Shown here in pieces: positions 35,399 through 45,253 of a stretch of 64,000 bases of DNA. The notes under the pieces are model-generated. The model did no database searches and had not been told where the DNA came from. It saw only the letters and a program-made list of their open reading frames with translations. The stretch's first letter is position 1. Every line of letters starts with the position of its first letter. The position numbers were made by a program, and so were the translations under genes. Origin of the DNA: Stenotrophomonas maltophilia (GTDB taxonomy: Bacteria; Pseudomonadota; Gammaproteobacteria; Xanthomonadales; Xanthomonadaceae); the NCBI GenBank assembly GCA_900113425.1, contig FOZF01000002.1, positions 186,001-250,000 of the forward strand. The letters are read 5' to 3'.

Positions 35399-36655
35399 TC
35401 ACCCCAGCAACTTCCGCACCTTCGCCAAGGCGATCATGAACCGCTCGATCTCTTCGTGCGTGTTGTAGAACGCCAGCGAGGCACGGCAGGTGGCCGCGAC
35501 GCCGAAATACTGCAGCAACGGATGTGCGCAGTGCTGGCCGGAACGCACGGCCACGCCTTCCAGGTCGAGCAGGGTGGCCAGGTCGTGTGCATGCGCGCCG
35601 TCGATCAGGAACGAGACCACGGCCGCCTTCTCCGGCGCTTCACCGATGATGCGCAGGCCCTCGACGCGGCGCAGCTCTTCGGTGAAGTGGGCGAGCAGCT
35701 CGGCTTCACGCGCCTCCACGTGTTCCTGGCCGATGTCCTGCAGGTAGTCGGCGGCCACGCCCAGGCCGATGAAGCCGGCGATGTTCGGGGTACCGGCCTC
35801 GAACTTGTGCGGGGCATCGTTGAACACGGTGCCGTCGAAGCTGACTTCCTTGATCATCTCGCCACCGCCGAGGAACGGCGGCATCGCGTCCAGATGCTCG
35901 CGGCGTGCCCACAGGGCGCCGGTGCCGGTCGGTCCGCACATCTTGTGGCCGGTGATGGCATAGAAGTCGCAGCCGATCGCGGCGACGTCGACCTTGCGGT
36001 GTGGCGCGGCCTGCGAACCGTCCACCACGGTGATGATGCCTCGCTTGCGCGCCTCACGGCAGATCTCGCGCACCGGGTTGACCGTGCCGAGCACATTGGA
36101 AACGTGGGTGACCGCCAGCAGCTTGACCTCGGGGGTCATGGCCGCACGCAGCGCATCCAGGTCGAGCGCGCCATCCGGGGTGATCTCGGCCACGCGGAGG
36201 GTGGCGCCGGTACGCTGCGCGACCAGCTGCCACGGCACGATGTTGGCGTGGTGCTCCATGCGCGAGACCAGGATCACATCACCCGACTTCAATCGCGGCA
36301 GCGCCCACGAGTACGCCACCAGGTTGATGGCGAAGGTGGTGCCACTGCACAGCACCAGATCGCTGGGGCGCACGTTGAGGAAGCGCGCCAGCGTGTTGCG
36401 CGCGCCTTCGTAGGCATCGGTGGCTTCGCTGCCCAGGGCATGCACCGCGCGGCTGACGTTGGCGTTGTAGCGGCGATAGAACTCATCCACCACGCCGATC
36501 ACCTGCACCGGTTTCTGGCCGGTGTTGGCGTTGTCGAAATAGACCAGCGGCTTGCCATGCACTTCACGCATCAGCAGCGGGAAGTCGAGACGCACGCGAT
36601 CCCAGTCGGGGGCGCTGGCGCGTTCTTCGATCGGACGCGGCGTGGAGAGATTCAT
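35399..36655 (-). CDS. sufS: cysteine desulfurase SufS (intact)
   Basis: A 418-residue PLP enzyme that mobilises sulfur from cysteine for Fe-S assembly. PLP Lys238 in ITGHKMCGPTG and nucleophile Cys376 in RSGQHCAHPL are present, with HHANIVPW and DGSQAAPH around the cofactor. Last gene of the suf operon; overlaps sufD by four bases. A SufE-type partner is not in the window. A broken second copy lies 2.1 kb downstream. Confidence 0.96.
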   Translation of the reverse strand: MNLSTPRPIEERASAPDWDRVRLDFPLLMREVHGKPLVYFDNANTGQKPVQVIGVVDEFYRRYNANVSRAVHALGSEATDAYEGARNTLARFLNVRPSDLVLCSGTTFAINLVAYSWALPRLKSGDVILVSRMEHHANIVPWQLVAQRTGATLRVAEITPDGALDLDALRAAMTPEVKLLAVTHVSNVLGTVNPVREICREARKRGIITVVDGSQAAPHRKVDVAAIGCDFYAITGHKMCGPTGTGALWARREHLDAMPPFLGGGEMIKEVSFDGTVFNDAPHKFEAGTPNIAGFIGLGVAADYLQDIGQEHVEAREAELLAHFTEELRRVEGLRIIGEAPEKAAVVSFLIDGAHAHDLATLLDLEGVAVRSGQHCAHPLLQYFGVAATCRASLAFYNTHEEIERFMIALAKVRKLLG

Positions 36656-37914
36656 GCCACACCCGCCTCGGCCAGGGCCTTGTCCAGGCGGCGTGCCAGC
36701 TGCTCGCGCAGCGCGTCCGGCAGTACCTTCAGCGGCTCATGGCAGAACGCGGCACTCAGCAGCGCCTGCGCCTGTGCCTGCGGCAGGCCACGCGAGCGCA
36801 GGTAGAACAGCGCGTTCGCGTCGAGCTGGCCGACGGTCGCGCCGTGTGCGGCCTTCACTTCGTCGGCATCGATCACCAGCACCGGCTGGGTGTCGATCTC
36901 GGCGTCGGCCGACAGCAGCAGGTTCTTGTTGGACAGGTTCGCGTCGGTGCCGTCGGCGCCTTCGCGGATCTGGATGCCGCCATGGAACACCACGCGGCTG
37001 CGGTTGGCGGCCACGCCGCGCCACAGCAGCTCGCTACGGGTATCGCGGGCGATGTGGTCGATGCCCAGGCGGGTATCGACGTGGCGGCGGCCATTGCCGA
37101 GCAGCACGCCATTGGCGGTCAGCTGCGCGTTGTCGCCTTCCAGCCGTACGTTCAGTTCGTGGCGGCTGAGCGCGGCGCCCAGCTCCAGGTCCACGCGGTG
37201 ATACTGCGCGTCACGGGCCAGCACCGCGTCGGTGCGCAGGATGCTGGTCTGGCGTGCACTGCCGGCCTGCACGCGCGCATGCTTGAGCACGGCATCGCGC
37301 GCAATGTGGACGTGCAGCACGGTGTTGTCCAGGTGGGCGGAGTCACCGACGCTGAAGCGGTGTTCGACCACGCCCAGGCTGGCGCCGGCACGCAGTTCGA
37401 TCAGGTGGCGGTGGTGCCAGGCCAGATCGGTGTCACCGGCGACGCTGGCGAACACCAGCTGCAGCGGCGCCTCGACCTGCACGCCGTCGTCCACGCGCAG
37501 CACCGCGCCTTCATCGGCCAGGGCGGCATTCAGGCGTGCGAACACTTCGTCGCTGCGCTCGTAGCGGCGGCCGAGGAAACGCGCGGCATCCTCACCGGCG
37601 GCCAGCGCCGAGGACAGCGGTTCCAGCTGCACGCCGGCCGGCAGGCCGTGGGTGTCGCTCAGTGCGTCGCTGAGGCGGCCGTTGACGAACACCAGGCGCG
37701 GCGCGGGGATGTCTTCCAGCACGGCCACATCCAGCACCGGCGGCGACAGCGGCGCGGCGGCGAAGGCACGGCGCTCCAGCTGGCGCAGCGAGGTGTACTT
37801 CCAGGCTTCGTTGCGGGCGGCCGGCAGGCCATCACGCAGGGCCGCATCCAGCACTTCGCGGCGCGCATCGCTGCCGCAGAAGGCCTGGGCCATGGAATCA
37901 AGCAGGGCGCTCAT
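36652..37914 (-). CDS. sufD: Fe-S cluster assembly protein SufD
   Basis: A 420-residue subunit of the SufBCD scaffold. Matches SufD: N-terminal helical part (NEAWKYTSLRQLERR), beta-helix core (DNTVLHVHIARDAVLKHARV, ELNVRLEGDNAQLTANGVLLG) and the C-terminal GATVGQLDANALFYLRSRGL. The conserved His involved in iron entry lies in the C-terminal AHGATVGQ motif. Starts by one-base overlap (TGATG) with sufC. Confidence 0.94.
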   Translation of the reverse strand: MSALLDSMAQAFCGSDARREVLDAALRDGLPAARNEAWKYTSLRQLERRAFAAAPLSPPVLDVAVLEDIPAPRLVFVNGRLSDALSDTHGLPAGVQLEPLSSALAAGEDAARFLGRRYERSDEVFARLNAALADEGAVLRVDDGVQVEAPLQLVFASVAGDTDLAWHHRHLIELRAGASLGVVEHRFSVGDSAHLDNTVLHVHIARDAVLKHARVQAGSARQTSILRTDAVLARDAQYHRVDLELGAALSRHELNVRLEGDNAQLTANGVLLGNGRRHVDTRLGIDHIARDTRSELLWRGVAANRSRVVFHGGIQIREGADGTDANLSNKNLLLSADAEIDTQPVLVIDADEVKAAHGATVGQLDANALFYLRSRGLPQAQAQALLSAAFCHEPLKVLPDALREQLARRLDKALAEAGVA

Positions 37915-38678
37915 CAGACCGCCGCCTCGGGCACGACCCGGTCCTTCAGGAAGTCATAGCCGTGCGCTTCCAGTTCCAGCGCCAGTTCCGGGCCGCCGCT
38001 CTTGACGATACGGCCGTCGGCCAGCACGTGCACCACGTCCGGCTTGATGTAGTCCAGCAGGCGCTGGTAGTGGGTGATGACCAGGAACGAACGGTCGGCG
38101 GCGCGCAGCGCATTGACGCCGTCGGCCACGCTCTTCAGCGCATCGATGTCCAGGCCCGAATCGGTTTCGTCGAGGATCGCCAGCTTCGGTTCCAGTACGG
38201 CCAGCTGGAAGATCTCGTTACGCTTCTTCTCGCCACCGGAGAAGCCTTCGTTGACGCCACGGTGCAGCAGTTCGTCCTTCAGGTGCAGCACGGCCAGCTT
38301 CTGCCGCACCAGCTTGAGGAACTGCATGGAATCGAGTTCGTCCTCGCCGCGAGCCTTGCGCTGTGCGTTCAGTGCCGCGCGCAGGAAGTAGGTGTTGTTC
38401 ACGCCCGGGATTTCCACCGGATACTGGAATGCCAGGAACAGGCCGGCGGCTGCACGCGCTTCCGGGTCCTGGTCGAGCAGGTCGACGCCGTCGAACCGGA
38501 CGCTGCCCTCGGTCACTTCATAGCCCTCGCGGCCCGCCAGGACGTTGCCCAGGGTGGACTTGCCGGCGCCGTTCGGGCCCATGATGGCGTGCACCTGGCC
38601 GGGCTGGACGTCCAGCGACAGGCCCTTGAGGATTTCCTTGTCGCCGATGCGGGCGTGGAGGTTTTCGATCTTCAGCAT
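37914..38678 (-). CDS. sufC: Fe-S cluster assembly ATPase SufC
   Basis: A 254-residue ABC-type ATPase without membrane domain. Walker A GPNGAGKSTLGNVL, signature FSGGEKKRNEIF (SGGE variant typical of SufC), Walker B LAILDETDSGLD, H-loop LVITHYQRLL. Energises conformational change in SufBD. 65 bases after sufB on the same strand. Confidence 0.96.
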   Translation of the reverse strand: MLKIENLHARIGDKEILKGLSLDVQPGQVHAIMGPNGAGKSTLGNVLAGREGYEVTEGSVRFDGVDLLDQDPEARAAAGLFLAFQYPVEIPGVNNTYFLRAALNAQRKARGEDELDSMQFLKLVRQKLAVLHLKDELLHRGVNEGFSGGEKKRNEIFQLAVLEPKLAILDETDSGLDIDALKSVADGVNALRAADRSFLVITHYQRLLDYIKPDVVHVLADGRIVKSGGPELALELEAHGYDFLKDRVVPEAAV

Positions 38679-38743
38679 GGTGGGGATTTCCGTGAGGCGG
38701 GCCGCAGCCCGCCGATAAAAAGAATGCGTTGCGAGGGCAGGGC

Positions 38744-40219
<1,476 letters not shown>

Positions 40220-40235
40220 GGGGGCTGCCTACGGA

Positions 40236-40691
40236 TCAGGAGACGACGTCGACAGCGATGGTGCGGCGCTGTTCGTCATCGACAAGGGGAAGAGGGGGCA
40301 GGATCTGCGCCAGGCTGACATCGCGCAGGGCCTCGGAGACCACATCGTTGATCAGCCGCCAGCTGCTGCGCGCGCCGCACTTGGGCGCCATGCCGCACTG
40401 GTGGTGGTCGTGGCTGCACTCGGTCAGGGCCAGCGGCCCTTCCATTGCTTCCACCACTTCGAACAGCGAGACCTCCACGGCGGGCCGGGTCAGCCGATAG
40501 CCGCCGCGGACGCCGCGCAGGCCCTCGACCAGGCCGGCCTGTGCCAGCGGCTTGAGGACCTTGCTGACGGTGGGCGGCTCCAGGCCGGTGAATTCGGCCA
40601 GCTCGGTGGCGCTGAGCACTTCGCCCGGACGGGCGGCGAGCACGGTCAGCACGACGGTGGCGTAATCGGTGAGTTTGGTGACGCGCAACAT
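40236..40691 (-). CDS. SUF system Fe-S cluster assembly regulator (Rrf2 family)
   Basis: A 151-residue winged-helix repressor. DNA-binding domain TKLTDYATVVLTVLAARPG and EPPTVSKVLKPLAQAGLVEG, then three cysteines (Cys92, Cys99, Cys105) plus nearby His residues, the IscR-like ligand set for a 2Fe-2S cluster. It is the first gene of the suf operon, so it probably autoregulates the operon according to Fe-S status. No operator could be assigned with confidence in the 214 bases upstream. Confidence 0.92.
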   Translation of the reverse strand: MLRVTKLTDYATVVLTVLAARPGEVLSATELAEFTGLEPPTVSKVLKPLAQAGLVEGLRGVRGGYRLTRPAVEVSLFEVVEAMEGPLALTECSHDHHQCGMAPKCGARSSWRLINDVVSEALRDVSLAQILPPLPLVDDEQRRTIAVDVVS

Positions 40692-40905
40692 GGGGGATGC
40701 GAGTGGTTCTTAAAGCGGACTGAAATTGTACGCTTTTCTTCGCCGGCATCCAACCCGGGCATTCAGCCGGCGCTGGGAGACCCTGGCCGGGGCCGTTCAC
40801 CCGCAGTCACGATCGGGGCGACATGCTGGAGCATCGGGACGATTTTCGCAATTGCCCGGAATGGGCGAGAATCCGGGTTCCTTTCGCTGCAAACAGCCCG
40901 TGCCG

Positions 40906-41373
40906 ATGCCGAAGAAGATCCAAGCCCGCAAGTCCGCCATCCATGGCAACGGTGTGTTCGCCGTGGCCCCGATCAAGCAGGGCGAGCGCGTGATCCAGTA
41001 CAAGGGCCTGCTGCGCAGCCATGGCGACGTCGATGCCGATGACAGCGGTGACGTCGAAAGCGGCCACACCTTCCTGTTCACCCTCAACGACGACTGGGTG
41101 ATCGATGCCAATTACAAGGGCAACGATGCGCGCTGGATCAACCACAGCTGCGACCCCAACTGCGAGGCGGTGATCGAGGAAGATGCGGACGGCGACAGCC
41201 GTGGCGACAAGGTGTTCATCGAAGCGCTGCGCGATATCGCCGCCGGTGAGGAGCTGACCTACAACTACGGCATCGTCCTGGCCGAGCGCCATACGGCCAA
41301 GCTGAAGAAGATCTGGGAGTGCCGCTGCGGTTCCCCCAAGTGCACCGGCACCATGCTGCAGCCAAAGCGCTGA
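40906..41373 (+). CDS. SET domain-containing protein (lysine methyltransferase fold)
   Basis: A 155-residue protein from ATG 40906; the frame is open further 5' but without coding character. Complete compact SET domain: HGNGVFAVAPI (SAM-binding G-x-G), RWINHSCDPNCEAV (NHSC motif), EELTYNYG (catalytic Tyr) and post-SET cysteines CRCGSPKCTG that with the SET Cys bind zinc. Bacterial SET proteins are few and their targets are mostly unknown; HU or ribosomal proteins are possible. Divergent from the suf operon. Confidence 0.9.
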   Translation: MPKKIQARKSAIHGNGVFAVAPIKQGERVIQYKGLLRSHGDVDADDSGDVESGHTFLFTLNDDWVIDANYKGNDARWINHSCDPNCEAVIEEDADGDSRGDKVFIEALRDIAAGEELTYNYGIVLAERHTAKLKKIWECRCGSPKCTGTMLQPKR

Positions 41374-41386
41374 CCGGCACCGGGTA

Positions 41387-41407
41387 CGGCCGGCCGATCG
41401 CCGGCCG
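41387..41407. repeat. GC hairpin after SET gene
   Basis: cggccggc-cgatc-gccggccg, 13 bases past the SET stop; no T-run. Possible weak terminator. Confidence 0.4.
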
Positions 41408-41506
41408 CATCGCGGACATGCACCTGCCATCGACACGCGGGTCACTCCGCTTCAATGCGCGTTGCCGCACGCTGGGTGCTCATCCTCACCCAACGGGAGT
41501 GCACTC

Positions 41507-42049
41507 ATGGCCCAGCGCCTCAAAGGCCGGCAGATCGCCATCCTGGCCACCCACGGCTTCGAGCAGTCAGAACTGATTGAACCCAAGCGCCTGCTTGAAG
41601 CGGAAGGCGCCCGGGTCAGCGTGATATCGCCGGCGAAGGAAGCCACCATCAAAGGCTGGAAAGAGAAGGATTGGGGCGAGGCAGTGGCGGTGGACATCCC
41701 GCTGAGCGAAGCCGACGCGGCAGGGTTCGATGCGCTGGTGTTGCCCGGTGGCGTGATCAATCCGGACACGCTTCGCACGGATCAGGCCGCCGTGGACTTC
41801 ATCCGCGACGTGGCGGCGGCCGGCAAGCCGGTCGCGGCGATCTGCCACGGCCCTTGGCTGTTGATCAACAGTGATCTGGCCAACGGGCGCGACGTGACCT
41901 CGTGGCCGTCACTGCAGCAGGATCTGCTCAACGCCGGTGCGCGCTGGCAGGATGCCGAGGTGGTGGTGGACGGCAATCTGATCACCAGCCGCAAGCCCGA
42001 CGACATTCCCGCCTTCAGCGAGGCCGTCGTCCGCGCGCTGGCTGCCTGA
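41507..42049 (+). CDS. PfpI/YhbO family (DJ-1 superfamily) type 1 glutamine amidotransferase-like protein
   Basis: A 180-residue cytoplasmic protein starting MAQRLKGRQIA with gggag upstream. Motifs: THGFEQSELIEP (the family Glu), DALVLPGGVINPD and AAICHGPWLL with the nucleophile Cys at the nucleophile elbow. YhbO/PfpI members protect against stress and are reported as deglycases or glyoxalase-like, a debated activity. Confidence 0.9.
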   Translation: MAQRLKGRQIAILATHGFEQSELIEPKRLLEAEGARVSVISPAKEATIKGWKEKDWGEAVAVDIPLSEADAAGFDALVLPGGVINPDTLRTDQAAVDFIRDVAAAGKPVAAICHGPWLLINSDLANGRDVTSWPSLQQDLLNAGARWQDAEVVVDGNLITSRKPDDIPAFSEAVVRALAA

Positions 42050-42069
42050 CGATCTGTGGCTGTGTCACC

Positions 42070-42100
42070 CGTGCCCGGCCGCTGGACGCCGCCGGGCACG
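42070..42100. repeat. convergent-end hairpin
   Basis: cgtgcccggc / gccgggcacg arms with an 11-base loop between the PfpI-like stop and the DUF1439 stop. A likely bidirectional terminator or GTAG-like remnant. Confidence 0.45.
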
Positions 42101-42115
42101 GCGCTGCAGCTCGGC

Positions 42116-42712
42116 TCAGTTGCCGAGCAGGCCCGCAGGCACCAGGTTGCCGAGGTTCTGGTTGAAGGTGACGACCAGCTTGCCGTTCTTCACCTGTGCC
42201 GATTGCACCTGCAGCGCACCGAGCATGCCGGCCACGGCCGGATCAAGCTTGTAGATCGGTTCACGCTGCGCATAGTCGCTCAGCCAGGCATTGAGCAGCC
42301 CCCGGGTGCGTGAATCGAGGCGGCCGCCCTGATTGGCCGGGGTGAAGTCGTCCACGCTCGGCTGCTGCAGGTGGAAGCCCTGGGTCTGGGCGTCATAACG
42401 CAGGCCGCTGCTGAGCTTGACCGTACCGAGCTTGGCCGGACTGCCGCCGGCGGTCGCAAGCGCCACGTCCATGCCCAGGTTCAGGCGTTCGCCTGCGGGA
42501 AGGCTCAGTTGCGGATGGCTCATCGTCAGCGCGATCAGGCCGCCAAGTGCATCCTGGGTACGCGGGAAACTGCCATCCAGGTACTGCTGCACGTCGCTGG
42601 CGCCAACCGAGAGTTCGCGGCCGGAAATCGAAGGTGCGGCCTGCGCGCCGATCGCAGCGGCGATCAGGACGGTGGCGGCGGCGAGGCGGGTCATCAGGGG
42701 ACGCAGGCGCAT
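42116..42712 (-). CDS. DUF1439 domain-containing exported protein (YceB-like)
   Basis: A 198-residue protein starting MRLRPLMTRLAAATVLI, with a signal peptide ending GAQAA (no lipobox Cys, unlike E. coli YceB). The body contains GRELSVGASDVQQYLDGSFP, SHPQLSLPAGERLNLGMDV, GTVKLSSGLRYDAQTQ and YKLDPAVAGMLGAL, as in DUF1439. These proteins have a lipid-binding-like TULIP fold; function unknown. Confidence 0.85.
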   Translation of the reverse strand: MRLRPLMTRLAAATVLIAAAIGAQAAPSISGRELSVGASDVQQYLDGSFPRTQDALGGLIALTMSHPQLSLPAGERLNLGMDVALATAGGSPAKLGTVKLSSGLRYDAQTQGFHLQQPSVDDFTPANQGGRLDSRTRGLLNAWLSDYAQREPIYKLDPAVAGMLGALQVQSAQVKNGKLVVTFNQNLGNLVPAGLLGN

Positions 42713-42789
42713 GGCGGTGACCGGAAAGGGCGAGGTGGCTACAGAGTAGCTTTGCAGGCTGAATCGAGCGTGCATGCCGTTGCAGCGGT

Positions 42790-43329
42790 TCAGTCCAAAG
42801 ATGGCCGCAGCTGTGCCGACTGGATCTGCCAGGCACTGCCGTCGGCATTGGGCTGCACCCGATACCAGCCGCCAAAGCGGAAGATGCCGTCGGCGGTAAC
42901 GGCGCGGACCTGGACCGGAACTTCCAGCAGCTGCGGCGGATGCTTGCCGTCGACGGCGACCGGCGTCTGGCTGCGAAGGCGCAGGGCGCGCACGTTGTCC
43001 AGCTGGCGCAGCGCGGCGTCATCCGCCCGCCGCGGATCGGCGGGGGGGAAGGTCCAGGCAGCGTCGCTCGCGGCGTGGTCGCGATTGAGCAGGTCGGTCA
43101 TGTACCGGCTGAGCATGTCCCCGGGCGGCTCCGCGTCGTCGGCCACTGCGGCCAGCAACGGGAGGACGGTGGGTGGCCGCAGCGATGCAGCCTCATCGTC
43201 CGCGGCCGCCGGCGGCCGGCGTGCATCATCCGGCCTGGCGGCGGCCGGAGCGGCGATATCCACTGCGGGGGGCGGCCGGGAACAGCCCAGCGCCACCAGT
43301 GGCATCAGCAACAGCAGGGTCCTGCGCAT
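42790..43329 (-). CDS. hypothetical lipoprotein
   Basis: A 179-residue protein from ATG 43329 (ggaggcacc upstream), signal peptide with lipobox VALGC, then a Pro/Ala-rich linker and a compact domain (YMTDLLNRDHAASDAAWTFP, LDNVRALRLRSQTPV, FRFGGWYRVQPNADGSAWQI). The domain looks like a SnoaL/NTF2-like or DUF4440-type fold, not certain. Separated by 77 bases from the DUF1439 gene. Confidence 0.75.
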   Translation of the reverse strand: MRRTLLLLMPLVALGCSRPPPAVDIAAPAAARPDDARRPPAAADDEAASLRPPTVLPLLAAVADDAEPPGDMLSRYMTDLLNRDHAASDAAWTFPPADPRRADDAALRQLDNVRALRLRSQTPVAVDGKHPPQLLEVPVQVRAVTADGIFRFGGWYRVQPNADGSAWQIQSAQLRPSLD

Positions 43330-43384
43330 GGTGCCTCCTCCCCGAGGCGACCTGGAGGACGGCAGTGTATCGACTACGGGGTCT

Positions 43385-43693
43385 TCAGCGGGAAGATGGC
43401 AGCTGATCCAGCGCATCCAGCGCCGGCAGGACCTGGGCGGCGAGCGCGGCCAGTGCATGACCGTCGGTGTCGGCATGACGCTGCACGATGTCGCGCAGCA
43501 ACTGGGTGGCGACCACCAGCGTGGCGCGCTCGTCGCCGCTGAGGCCTGCGGTGCGCGGTGCCGCTTCGAGCAGGCGCATCAGGTCGCGACTGGCGCGATG
43601 TTCCAGTTCGATGGTGCAGCGCCCGGTGCACTGCAACCCGTCCTTTTCGATCGGAGTCACCGAGATCCGGTAGCGGGTGGAGGGGCTGGCCAT
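43385..43693 (-). CDS. DUF3861-like small protein
   Basis: A 102-residue cytoplasmic protein starting MASPSTRYRISVTPIEKDGL. The opening strand RYRISVTPIEKDG, the phrase TIELEHRASRDLMRLLEA and the following helices are the DUF3861 pattern (about 95 residues). No biochemical role known. 55 bases upstream of the lipoprotein gene on the same strand. Confidence 0.75.
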   Translation of the reverse strand: MASPSTRYRISVTPIEKDGLQCTGRCTIELEHRASRDLMRLLEAAPRTAGLSGDERATLVVATQLLRDIVQRHADTDGHALAALAAQVLPALDALDQLPSSR

Positions 43694-43933
43694 GGGAGGT
43701 GCTCGCCGTTGCTGTGGGGGGAATGTGCCCACCATAGGCAAGGCCGCCGCCGGCGGCGACGGCCGGCGCTGCACGCAGTGTTCCACCCGGTTCGACGAAG
43801 TGCGGGGAAGCGCGGCTGCAGCCTTTGGTGGCGGGCCCGGGAGGCCGATTGCGCTGCTGGGGCAACGCTGTGTTGCGATGCCCGGCCGTGCCCGGAAGGT
43901 GGTCACCGCCTGCGCGGAACCGCCGGGGCGCTC

Positions 43934-43964
43934 AAAAAAAACGGGACGGCCTGGGCCGTCCCGT
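43934..43964 (-). terminator. intrinsic terminator of the HU gene
   Basis: On the minus strand acgggacggc-ccag-gccgtcccgt then eight T, 26 bases past the HU stop. Perfect 10-bp stem. Confidence 0.92.
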
Positions 43965-43989
43965 CAGACATCCGCCGAATGGCGCGCGC

Positions 43990-44388
43990 TTACAGCGCGG
44001 CGTCCTTCAGCTTCTTGAGCGGACGAACCTTCAGCTTGGTGGTGGCCGGCTTGGCGGCGAACCACTGCTCTTCCTTGGTGAACGGGTTGATGCCCTTGCG
44101 CTTCGGCTTGGCCGGCACATTGACGGTGGTGATCTTCAGCAGGCCCGGCAGGGTGAAGGAGCCAGCGCCCTTCTTGTGCACCGAAGAGGCGACAGCGCCT
44201 TCCAGCGAGGCCAGCACAGCGCGAACGTCCTTGGCGACAACGCCGGAGGCTTCAGCGATGTGTGCAACCAGGCCGGACTTGGTCAGCACTTCCTTGATCG
44301 GCTTCGGAGCGGCCGGCTTGGCGGCAGCCTTCGTCGCGACTTTCTTCACTGCCTTCTTCGGGGCAGCCTTCTTAGCGGTCTTTGCCAT
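43990..44388 (-). CDS. HU family DNA-binding protein with Lys/Ala-rich N-terminal extension
   Basis: A 132-residue histone-like protein, longer than canonical HU (about 90). Residues 1-30 are a K/A/P-rich tail (MAKTAKKAAPKKAVKKVATK). The HU fold follows: KEVLTKSGLVAHIAEASGV, GAGSFTLPGLLKITTV and the arm region KRKGINPFTKEEQWFAAKPA. Its own strong terminator suggests a highly expressed monocistronic gene. The tail resembles eukaryotic H1-like tails and may bind DNA backbone or be modified. Confidence 0.92.
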   Translation of the reverse strand: MAKTAKKAAPKKAVKKVATKAAAKPAAPKPIKEVLTKSGLVAHIAEASGVVAKDVRAVLASLEGAVASSVHKKGAGSFTLPGLLKITTVNVPAKPKRKGINPFTKEEQWFAAKPATTKLKVRPLKKLKDAAL

Positions 44389-44759
44389 GGTTTCCTGTTC
44401 CGTGAACGGTTGGTTGTTTGGTCGGCGCCGAACCCCGTCGGCAAGCGCAATGTAGGGCAACTCTCGGGCGCCGCCAATAGCCCGGAGCGCGGAAAGTGCA
44501 TGTTTTTTCATATCCAGGCCGATTCAGTACATGGCCGGCGGTAGGGGGCAGGGGCACCCGGAGGGGCGGAAAAGCGCCGACCCTTGCGCCGGCTGGACGT
44601 GCGAAACCGCTGAAAACAAGGGAAAAACGGCATCGAGCGGAGGTGGCGCGAAGCAACCGGAGCGCGCGTGCCGGGCACGCTGCAATGCGGCAGAGCGACG
44701 CAGGCATAACGTGCGGCATGCGAGGGTGACCGTTCATCACCGCCACACAGGAGCAGCAA
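44389..44759. other. 371-base divergent promoter region, no gene seen
   Basis: Lies between the divergent HU and OsmC genes and must hold both promoters. The OsmC ribosome site is aggagcagcaa just before 44760. I see no repeat, operator or RNA gene I can support; the open frames here are arginine-rich antisense-type frames. Confidence 0.5.
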
Positions 44760-45191
44760 ATGGGAATCTCGCGACACGCCACCGCGCACTGGGAAGGCGA
44801 TCTGAAGTCTGGCAAGGGACAGTTGAGCACGCCGCAGAGTGGCCTGCTGGACAAGACCCGCTATGGGTTCAACAGCCGTTTCGGCGACGAGAAGGGCACC
44901 AACCCGGAAGAGCTGATCGCCGCCGCGCATGCCGGCTGTTTCACCATGGCGCTGTCGGCCAAGCTCGGCGAGGCCGGTTTCACTCCGACGTCGCTGGATA
45001 CCGAGGCGAAAGTGGATCTGTCGATGGAAGGCGGCCCACAGCTCTCGCAGATCCGGCTGAAAGTGAAGGCCGTGGTGCCGGGGATCGATGCGACGCAGTT
45101 CCGTGCCATCGCCGATGATGCCAAGCAGAACTGCCCGGTGTCCAAGGCACTGAGCGCGGTGCCCATCAGCCTGGAGGCCGAACTGGGCTGA
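44760..45191 (+). CDS. OsmC family peroxiredoxin-like protein
   Basis: A 143-residue protein that reduces organic hydroperoxides. The two redox cysteines are Cys60 (AAAHAGCFTMALS) and Cys125 (KQNCPVSKAL). The start GISRHATAHWEGDLKSGKG is that of OsmC proper rather than Ohr. Monocistronic. Confidence 0.93.
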   Translation: MGISRHATAHWEGDLKSGKGQLSTPQSGLLDKTRYGFNSRFGDEKGTNPEELIAAAHAGCFTMALSAKLGEAGFTPTSLDTEAKVDLSMEGGPQLSQIRLKVKAVVPGIDATQFRAIADDAKQNCPVSKALSAVPISLEAELG

Positions 45192-45195
45192 GGTC

Positions 45196-45218
45196 GGTAG
45201 CGCCGGGCCATGCCCGGC
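45196..45218 (+). repeat. GTAG-type palindromic element
   Basis: ggtagcgccgggccatgcccggc, the standard 23-base form, four bases after the osmC-type stop. Confidence 0.85.
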
Positions 45219-45225
45219 GTCCCAC

Positions 45226-45253
45226 ACCAATCACCAATCACCAATCACCAATC
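45226..45253. repeat. heptanucleotide tandem repeat (accaatc x4)
   Basis: Four perfect accaatc units. The array runs across the stop codon of the first PhzF gene (TGA at 45245-45247, read on the minus strand), so a change in unit number would alter the protein's C-terminus. Confidence 0.9.
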
